Source of the DNA: Oscillospiraceae bacterium | Lineage (GTDB): Bacteria > Bacillota > Clostridia > Oscillospirales > Acutalibacteraceae | DNA length: 64,000 bases | Direction: 5' to 3' | Assembly (NCBI GenBank): GCA_015066175.1 | Contig: SVOW01000002.1 | Coordinates: 210,013-274,012 of the forward strand | In this document: in pieces, positions 58,492-64,000 of the stretch | How positions within the stretch are numbered: position 1 is the stretch's first letter | How the letters are laid out: each line of letters begins with the position of its first letter | Translations under genes and position numbers: made by a program | The notes under the pieces: generated by a model | The model's input: the letters and a program-made list of their open reading frames with translations, nothing else | What the model was told of the DNA's origin: nothing | The model's database searches: none

Positions 58492-59922
58492 TTAATATTT
58501 TCTACTGAGCATTTCATCTGCTTCAACACGTTCAATTTTGCCTGCATTGCAATCAGCCATAATCTGAACGTCTTTATCGTTAAGTTTGTAGAATTTCCAG
58601 ACAACAAGACCAAGAGCACAACCGATAGCCGGCACCATAACATATACAAACCAGAGCACGTCAAGTGCATGTACAGACTGTGTAACACCTGAAGTAGACA
58701 ATTCCTGGAAGTTTTCAACTTCAACAGAAATCCAACCTGTATATTTAAGACCAAGCAAGAACATACCAAGTGCACCTGAAATAGCAGCTGTAAGTTTAAC
58801 CATAAAGGTCTGAATTGCGAATGTAATACCATTAGCTTCAATGCCTGATTTGTACTTGCCATATTCTGCACAGTCAGGAGTAAACATAAACATAAGTACG
58901 CCATAAATTCCCATAGGCACTGCACGTAATGTAGAAAGAACAATGTATAAGTAAATATTCTGCCTACCTACAAGCCATATAATAACACTCAAAACACAGT
59001 TAGCGATATTGCAAAGTATCATTAATTTTGTTTTATCAAACTTCTTAAGCATCTTAGGAATAAGAAGTGAAAAAATAAGCTGCGGAACAACACCGATCGC
59101 ACCAACAACAAGAGCAAACAATTCGTTGTTAAAAATGTAATACGAAACAAACAAATTGAAAGCTGCACTTACATTCAATGCTGAATAGAAGAAGAATCCG
59201 ATATAATAAATAAGGAGATATTTATTGGAGAAAAGATAACGGAACATCTTTCTGATTGTAAAAGATTCTTCATCCTGCGAATTGAATCTCTCTTTTATAT
59301 TAAACAAAACAGGTGTCATTGTTGCAATAGCAAGCACACAGGTTATAACAGCAACAACAGAATAATTCGAGTTTACTTTTTCACTAACAAGAACAGAAGC
59401 TATAAGAGTTGTTACAGCAGTGCCTACACCGCCCCAGATGCTCTTATATGAAAGCATACTGTTTCTTTCATCCATATTCTTTGTCATTGAAGTGATAACA
59501 CCGTAAATCGGCACATCACAGAGAGTGTACGCAGTGTCCCAACAAATGTAAGCCACAGCAAACCATGCAAGCTTCAACACTTCACCACTGCTCTTCGGAA
59601 TAAAGAACAGAAGTAAGGTTGAAAGCGGAATGAGCACTGTTGAAATTTTAAGCCAAGGCAAATATTTTTTACCACTTTTGAATTTAACAGAGTCAAAAAT
59701 AACACCGAAAATCGCATCGTTTACAGCATCCCATACCTTGACTGCAAGCATAATTGTGCCTGCTTTTGCAAGATTAACGCCCTGAAACATCAGGTAAGTT
59801 ACAAGAAATTGTGAAACAAGAGTGTATATCATATTCTGACCTGCAAAATAGATATAATAGCTTTTTCTCTCTCTGGAGTCGGTCTCCCAACCCGCAGGTG
59901 TCAATTTAAGTTTTTTAAACAC
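58492..59922 (-). CDS. GPH-family sugar/uronide:cation symporter (MFS)
   Basis: A 476-residue transporter with twelve membrane helices. KLTPAGWETDSRERKSYYIYFAGQNMIYTLVSQFLVTYL and AVKVWDAVNDAIFGVIFDSVKFKSGKKYLPWLKISTVLIPL are the glycoside-pentoside-hexuronide family hallmarks (DAxxD-type motif and KxGKxxPW). It brings glucuronides or glucuronate into the cell with H+ or Na+. It starts GTG directly at the stop of the GxGYxYP gene. Confidence 0.92.
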   Translation of the reverse strand: MFKKLKLTPAGWETDSRERKSYYIYFAGQNMIYTLVSQFLVTYLMFQGVNLAKAGTIMLAVKVWDAVNDAIFGVIFDSVKFKSGKKYLPWLKISTVLIPLSTLLLFFIPKSSGEVLKLAWFAVAYICWDTAYTLCDVPIYGVITSMTKNMDERNSMLSYKSIWGGVGTAVTTLIASVLVSEKVNSNYSVVAVITCVLAIATMTPVLFNIKERFNSQDEESFTIRKMFRYLFSNKYLLIYYIGFFFYSALNVSAAFNLFVSYYIFNNELFALVVGAIGVVPQLIFSLLIPKMLKKFDKTKLMILCNIANCVLSVIIWLVGRQNIYLYIVLSTLRAVPMGIYGVLMFMFTPDCAEYGKYKSGIEANGITFAIQTFMVKLTAAISGALGMFLLGLKYTGWISVEVENFQELSTSGVTQSVHALDVLWFVYVMVPAIGCALGLVVWKFYKLNDKDVQIMADCNAGKIERVEADEMLSRKY

Positions 59923-61587
59923 TTACGCCACCTCCGCTGTTTTATGTGGAATATTTTTATTAATCATATTTAACAATTCATCGAGAGTTACCAATACGAT
60001 ATCATCATCGAGATTTTCAACAAAATACTCAAGATTTCCAATACTGATTGACCAAGGATGAATATTTATGACACTATAACCGTTTATCGAATAAATATCA
60101 GGCTGATAATTATTTACGATTTCGATTTGCTCATCAAGCCATTCTTTATTGACTTTTGCAGGATCATTTGACGGATGCCACAAAGAATATTTTGCAGTGA
60201 TAAACGGTTTATCATTAACAAAATATATTTTGCCGTTACCGCCAAAATATCTGTCAGGGTCAAGATAAAGCATGCCACCCTTTATGTTGTCATATCTTGC
60301 AAAATATTCAAGGCTGTTTGTCAATCTGAATTCATCATACAAACTGTCAGGTGTTGAATCAAGAATTGAAACATATTCAAGATCACTTTCAAACATAGCG
60401 GAAGCTGTAAGGTCAGTAAAGGCTGATAAAGCATTACGCGGATATTCAGTCGGATGTGCATATCCAACACCCGAAACTCCCGCAATAAGATAGTTATTTT
60501 CGGTAGATAATTCATAAACACGCTGTGCAGTCAGTGGTGAAAATTCATTCAGAAGCGGTGGCACAGTCCATGTCATTGGGAAATCATATTCAGAAGAAAG
60601 TTTTCTGTAATACTCAGAAAATCCATTCTGAATCCACTGAACATTATCACCATCACTGAAAACAATCGCACAATAATGCTTTGTGGGATCAGTATAGTCT
60701 TTCGTTTCGGTATGTTTTTGTTTAAGTTCCGAAGACGGAACATTAATCAAAATACTGTTATTATAACAGTGGTCTGCAGGAATAACAAAATTACCTGATT
60801 CTGATGCAGAAGTCACATATGCAATCTCGTAATTAGCCCAACCAATCAACGGAACATTGTCACCTGCATAACTCATAACTGTTTTTCTCAATATGTCGAT
60901 AAAAGCATCATCATCAAAAAAAGTGAATAATTTCTGTTGAATTGCAAGGTCACGTAGACCATACATTATATATTTTTCGTGCACCAGAGCATTATAATTA
61001 AATTCATCTTTATGCTTCATAAAAAAATTCAATTGAAATATTGTATTATATTCGTCATCAGAAAAATCTTCTTTAAGTATAAGACCTGCATCGATTGCAA
61101 TGTTCTCAAGCGAATCAGGCACTGCAAGCCAACCATAAAGCGATGACAAGTTAGTCGCCATATTAAGACCTTCACCATTTTCACTTTTACGGTAAAGAAC
61201 ATAGCCTGAATCACCAATATAATCTTTAAATTCCTTAAGAAGAAGTTCAAGAGTCCATTCGTTACCGTTATCATCGGTATAGGAAATTTCATTTACGTGT
61301 GATTTAAGTTTCTCAAGATAATAAGCATCCATACCACTTCTTTTAAGATAAATGCTCGGCTTTACTTTTGCAACAATGCCTTGCAGACAAACAAGCATAT
61401 GAATCTTTTCTTCAGAATCAAGCTTATTTGTGTCAATAACATAAATTTTATCAGACAATTCATATTTTTCGAAAAAAGAAGAAAGATTTTTAAGTTCACT
61501 TTCTGTTTTAGCAACCGGGATTGAAGGTGTAAAAAAATTAAGAAAAGCCAGAATAAATGCATTAAACAATGCGAGAATTGATTTCAT
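59923..61587 (-). CDS. Secreted GxGYxYP-family protein (putative glycan-active)
   Basis: A 554-residue protein. A signal peptide-like N-terminus (LALFNAFILAFLNFFTPSI). Family segments are YCAIVFSDGDNVQWIQNGFSEYY, WTVPPLLNEFSPLTAQRVYELS and LIAGVSGVGYAHPTEYPRNALSAF, the GxGYxYP signature in a variant form (an inserted His-Pro-Thr-Glu). These proteins are thought to be glycosidase-like carbohydrate enzymes. As first gene of the uronate operon it may release uronic-acid units outside the cell before uptake by the next gene. That role is inference. Confidence 0.8.
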   Translation of the reverse strand: MKSILALFNAFILAFLNFFTPSIPVAKTESELKNLSSFFEKYELSDKIYVIDTNKLDSEEKIHMLVCLQGIVAKVKPSIYLKRSGMDAYYLEKLKSHVNEISYTDDNGNEWTLELLLKEFKDYIGDSGYVLYRKSENGEGLNMATNLSSLYGWLAVPDSLENIAIDAGLILKEDFSDDEYNTIFQLNFFMKHKDEFNYNALVHEKYIMYGLRDLAIQQKLFTFFDDDAFIDILRKTVMSYAGDNVPLIGWANYEIAYVTSASESGNFVIPADHCYNNSILINVPSSELKQKHTETKDYTDPTKHYCAIVFSDGDNVQWIQNGFSEYYRKLSSEYDFPMTWTVPPLLNEFSPLTAQRVYELSTENNYLIAGVSGVGYAHPTEYPRNALSAFTDLTASAMFESDLEYVSILDSTPDSLYDEFRLTNSLEYFARYDNIKGGMLYLDPDRYFGGNGKIYFVNDKPFITAKYSLWHPSNDPAKVNKEWLDEQIEIVNNYQPDIYSINGYSVINIHPWSISIGNLEYFVENLDDDIVLVTLDELLNMINKNIPHKTAEVA

Positions 61588-61613
61588 GAGAAAACTCCCC
61601 CTAATATAAAAAT

Positions 61614-61642
61614 ATTATAATATATTCAACTGATTAAATCAA
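61614..61642 (-). promoter_or_regulatory. Promoter of the uronate operon with palindrome over -35
   Basis: Minus strand TTGATT, 17 bases, TATAAT; GGGGGAG precedes the ATG. The 11-bp palindrome TGATTTAATCA overlaps the -35 box and could be an operator for an unlinked GntR- or LacI-type regulator. No regulator gene is adjacent. Confidence 0.65.
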
Positions 61643-61663
61643 TAAAAATTAAAAATAATACAG

Positions 61664-61689
61664 AAAAAAGCACCACAATTGCGATGCTT
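61664..61689 (-). terminator. Second terminator downstream of tRNA-Gln/His
   Basis: AGCATC...GGTGCT hairpin with six T residues on the minus strand. Confidence 0.6.
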
Positions 61690-61732
61690 AATCCAGGCAT
61701 ATTTCACAAATCCCGCAAGGGATTTATTTCAT

Positions 61733-61765
61733 TGAAAAAACCACTTCCGAAGAAGTGGTTTTTTC
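61733..61765 (-). terminator. Terminator of the tRNA-His/tRNA-Gln unit
   Basis: AAAAAACCACTTCTTCGGAAGTGGTTTTTT, a strong hairpin with T-run directly after tRNA-Gln CCA. A smaller AAATCCC/GGGATTT hairpin lies just downstream. Confidence 0.9.
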
Positions 61766-61840
61766 TGGCTGGGATGGCTGGATTCGAACCAGCGGATAAC
61801 GGAGTCAAAGTCCGGTGCCTTACCGCTTGGCGACACCCCA
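61766..61840 (-). tRNA. tRNA-Gln (anticodon TTG)
   Basis: A 75-nt tRNA. Acceptor TGGGGTG/CATCCCA (one G-T pair), anticodon loop CTTTGAC (anticodon TTG), T-loop GGTTCGAATCC, encoded CCA. Confidence 0.96.
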
Positions 61841-61872
61841 ATATCAAATTTTGATAAAAATAGGCAAAAAAA

Positions 61873-61950
61873 TGGGGTGGATGATCGGGGTCGAACCGAC
61901 GACCTCCAGGGCCACAACCTGGCACTCTAACCAACTGAGCTACATCCACC
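61873..61950 (-). tRNA. tRNA-His (anticodon GTG)
   Basis: Acceptor GTGGATG/CATCCAC with the extra G at -1 opposite C73, as in tRNA-His; anticodon stem CCAGG/CCTGG with loop TTGTGGC (anticodon GTG); encoded CCA. It is co-transcribed with tRNA-Gln, 32 bases apart. Confidence 0.96.
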
Positions 61951-61968
61951 AAATAAACCATATTTTCT

Positions 61969-62017
61969 GGAATACCTGCCGAACAAGTCGAAAAATTCGT
62001 GGCAATACAAATATTCC
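61969..62017 (-). other. Structured leader between the tRNA promoter and tRNA-His
   Basis: In the minus-strand transcript GGAATA pairs with TATTCC, GCC with GGC, and CGAA with TTCG, giving a branched hairpin in the 80-nt leader. It may be a processing signal; function unknown. Confidence 0.4.
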
Positions 62018-62033
62018 GTAAACAACGTACATA

Positions 62034-62062
62034 ATTATAACAGAGATATTCTTTTCTGTCAA
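62034..62062 (-). promoter_or_regulatory. Promoter of the tRNA-His/Gln unit
   Basis: Perfect consensus on the minus strand: TTGACA, 17 bases, TATAAT. Confidence 0.88.
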
Positions 62063-62175
62063 TAGGAACTTGATAATTTTTCTTTGAAATTTTTAAAACT
62101 TTTTTCACACGTTTTTATATTTTTTGTGCAAACTAATATAAATTATTTTTTATGGCTAAAAAGCAAATATATCAG

Positions 62176-62204
62176 TTGACATTTAATTTTTTCCAATATA
62201 AAAT
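62176..62204 (+). promoter_or_regulatory. Promoter of the Na/Pi cotransporter gene
   Basis: TTGACA, 17 bases, TAAAAT, about 37 bases before the ATG at 62241. Confidence 0.8.
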
Positions 62205-62240
62205 GAGCCTATATTTAATAATTTGAAAATGGTGGTTTTT

Positions 62241-63911
62241 ATGGGTGTATTAGATCTATTAATATTTTTAGGCGGTGTTGGACTTTTCCTCTATGGTATT
62301 AAAATCATGGGGCAAGGTCTTGAAATGGCTGCCGGAAGTAAACTAAAAACTATGCTGGATAAAGTTACTTCAAACAAATTTATGGCAGTACTTATGGGCG
62401 TGTTGGTTACCGCTTTAATCCAGAGTTCTTCAGCAACAACAGTCATGGTTGTCGGTTTTGTTAACGCGGGACTTATGAACCTTGTTCAGGCAGCGGGTGT
62501 CATAATGGGTGCAAACATCGGTACAACCGTTACAAGCGTTCTTATTGCTTTGAATTTATCAGATCTGGCACCTTTGTTTATTTTTTGCGGTGCTATTCTG
62601 CTTGTTTTTGCAAAGAAAAAATTTCTTACACATATTGGTGAAATAATTGCCGGTTTCGGTTTGCTTTTCATGGGTATGGATATAATGTCGGGAGCTATGG
62701 AACCTTTAAGAGATTCTCCTGTGTTTATCAATCTCATGGTGAACGCTAAAAACAACCCGCTGATAGGTGTTTTAGTTGGTCTTGTTTTTACCGCAATCAT
62801 TCAGAGTTCATCTGCAAGTATCGGTATTTTGCAGACACTTGCACTCAAAGGGCTTGTGCCGATTGAATTTGCTGTATTTGTTCTTTTCGGTCAGAACATC
62901 GGTACAGTTGTTACAGCACTTCTTTCGTCTGTAGGAAGTAAAACAAATTCTAAACGCGCCGCTGTTATTCACCTTTTATTTAATGTAATCGGCACAGTAA
63001 TATTTGTTCTCATAACTTTGTTCACTCCGTATATTGATTTACTCAAGATGATAAGTGACGATACAGTAGTTCAGATTTCAGCTGCACACATCATCTTCAA
63101 TGTTGTCAGCACACTTCTTCTTTTCCCCTTCTCAAACAAACTCGTAGCTCTTTCACGTCGGCTTATCCCCGACAAAGAGGACAAGCTTTCCCATACACCA
63201 CAGCTTTCTTATCTTGACGAACGTATTCTTTCAACACCGCCTCTCGCAGTACAGCAGGCAGGTAATGAAGTTATCAGAATGGCTGAACTTGCAAAAGAAA
63301 ACTTTATGAAAGCCGCAAAAGCTTTTATTGATATTGATACAACAAATCTTGAGGAAATTGAAAGCACTGAAGAAGTCATTAATTTCCTCAACCACAGCAT
63401 TACGCCCTATCTTGTTAAAATCAACAATCTTGACATCAGTGAACAAGACTCTGAATATATCAGCAGCCTGTTCCACGCAGTGACGGATATCGAGCGTATA
63501 GGCGACCACGCAACAAACCTGGCTGAAGCTACTCTTTACAGAATGGAAAACAAACCCGTTTTGTCTGAAGATGCAATAAATGAATTAACAGTCATGGTTG
63601 AGAATATTGAAAAACTTCTTGACATGTCAATCAGCATTTTCAGAAATCAGTCAGCTTCACTTGAGGAAGCAAAAGAAGCAGTTGAAATCGAAGAATACAT
63701 TGATGACCTGCACGATAAAGCAAACAGCAACCATATCAAGCGCATGAATAAAGGCACATGTGATACAAAAGCCGGTATGTTATTCATTAATACAATTACT
63801 GATTTTGAAAGAGTTGCTGACCACGCAATCAACATTGCTTTCTATGTTCCGAATCCGCCTCAGGTAGCCGAAGAATCACCAACCACGCCCGAAAGGACGT
63901 GGTTTGAATAA
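62241..63911 (+). CDS. Na/Pi cotransporter family protein with PhoU-like domain
   Basis: A 556-residue protein. The membrane half has two inverted repeats with the QSSSA motif: GVLVTALIQSSSATTVMVVGFVNAGLMNLVQAAGVIMGANIGTTVT and GLVFTAIIQSSSASIGILQTLALKGL...FGQNIGTVVTALLSS. The C-terminal part (residues ~340-540) is a PhoU-type helical bundle (VTDIERIGDHATNLAEA and ITDFERVADHAINIAFY). It takes up phosphate with sodium, or exports it. The ATG at 62241 has GGTGG upstream; the track start is six codons earlier. Confidence 0.94.
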   Translation: MGVLDLLIFLGGVGLFLYGIKIMGQGLEMAAGSKLKTMLDKVTSNKFMAVLMGVLVTALIQSSSATTVMVVGFVNAGLMNLVQAAGVIMGANIGTTVTSVLIALNLSDLAPLFIFCGAILLVFAKKKFLTHIGEIIAGFGLLFMGMDIMSGAMEPLRDSPVFINLMVNAKNNPLIGVLVGLVFTAIIQSSSASIGILQTLALKGLVPIEFAVFVLFGQNIGTVVTALLSSVGSKTNSKRAAVIHLLFNVIGTVIFVLITLFTPYIDLLKMISDDTVVQISAAHIIFNVVSTLLLFPFSNKLVALSRRLIPDKEDKLSHTPQLSYLDERILSTPPLAVQQAGNEVIRMAELAKENFMKAAKAFIDIDTTNLEEIESTEEVINFLNHSITPYLVKINNLDISEQDSEYISSLFHAVTDIERIGDHATNLAEATLYRMENKPVLSEDAINELTVMVENIEKLLDMSISIFRNQSASLEEAKEAVEIEEYIDDLHDKANSNHIKRMNKGTCDTKAGMLFINTITDFERVADHAINIAFYVPNPPQVAEESPTTPERTWFE

Positions 63912-63959
63912 TAACCCTATAAGGGTAAACAATACCAGCGGCGCCTGAAGGCGCATCTA

Positions 63960-63995
63960 AGCAACATCAACCGCAAATTGGTGTTGCTTTTATTT
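63960..63995 (+). terminator. Terminator after the Na/Pi cotransporter gene
   Basis: AGCAACATCAA/TTGGTGTTGCT stem with a T-run; a GC-rich hairpin GGCGCCTGAAGGCGC lies just before it. Confidence 0.85.
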
Positions 63996-64000
63996 TAAGT

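Noticed and set aside
61704-62108. 134-residue ORF on the minus strand
   Set aside because: It runs through tRNA-Gln, tRNA-His and their leader, so it is not coding.
1-64000. Prophage, insertion sequence, rRNA operon or CRISPR array anywhere in the window
   Set aside because: No transposase, integrase, structural phage gene, rRNA sequence or repeat-spacer array was seen.

Overview
This is an AT-rich, gene-dense chromosomal segment from an anaerobic, low-GC Firmicute of the class Clostridia. A gut or rumen Oscillospirales/Ruminococcaceae-like lineage is my inference. Supporting signs are the cluster hprK-ROK kinase-murB-rapZ-whiA-dnaE-pfkA, a spore-coat-type SPOCS/LysM protein, a class B sortase with a noncanonical xPxTG substrate, strong GGAGG ribosome binding sites, and sigma-A promoters that nearly all have 17-bp spacers. 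I see no phage, insertion sequence, CRISPR array or rRNA.

Layout. 1-1.6 kb: minus-strand cysteine-rich protein, a shortened ProC, and a partial RNase HI. 1.7-3 kb: ECF S-component plus uridine-kinase-like gene, then tRNA-Leu. 3-7.7 kb: one operon with a GT4 glycosyltransferase and two ABC exporter half-transporters. 7.9-15.7 kb: mostly plus-strand metabolic genes (CLC channel, sugar isomerase plus Gfo/Idh/MocA pair, DUF3795 cluster, glycerate kinase, DtxR-type regulator). 15.8-20.3 kb: an XRE-HTH/L-serine dehydratase fusion with its own operator-promoter, and a cation P-type ATPase preceded by a clear yybP-ykoY (Mn2+) riboswitch. 20.3-31.3 kb: SPOCS/LysM protein and the pfkA-dnaE-whiA-rapZ-murB-ROK-hprK block, which links HPr phosphorylation, glycolysis, cell wall and replication. 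31.4-37.8 kb: tRNA-Thr, GNAT, mtaB, tmcAL, ackA and a zinc-ribbon/YD-repeat membrane protein. 38-41 kb: mazF-metallophosphoesterase-tcdA-ttcA operon. 41-45 kb: cell-surface locus (sortase substrate, sortase B, LCP protein, cohesin-like protein). 45-53 kb: GH36 enzyme plus tandem-cyclophilin lipoprotein, DUF1846, tRNA-Val, glutaminase-like protein, hydrolase, YgjV. 53.4-61.6 kb: a seven-gene hexuronate operon (GxGYxYP protein, GPH transporter, UxaC, UxuA, SDR-type UxuB, Eda, Gfo/Idh/MocA). 61.6-64 kb: tRNA-Gln, tRNA-His and a Na/Pi cotransporter.

How the genes fit together. The uronate operon would import glucuronate and convert it through fructuronate, mannonate and KDG to pyruvate and glyceraldehyde-3-phosphate; the KDG kinase step is missing here. 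Pfk and acetate kinase feed fermentative glycolysis, and HprK would couple this to catabolite control. The most unusual parts are the transcription factor-enzyme fusion for serine breakdown, with a four-half-site operator woven through its own promoter, and the surface locus whose LCP protein carries a natural poly-histidine tract. Functions are from sequence motifs read by eye; no database search was run.
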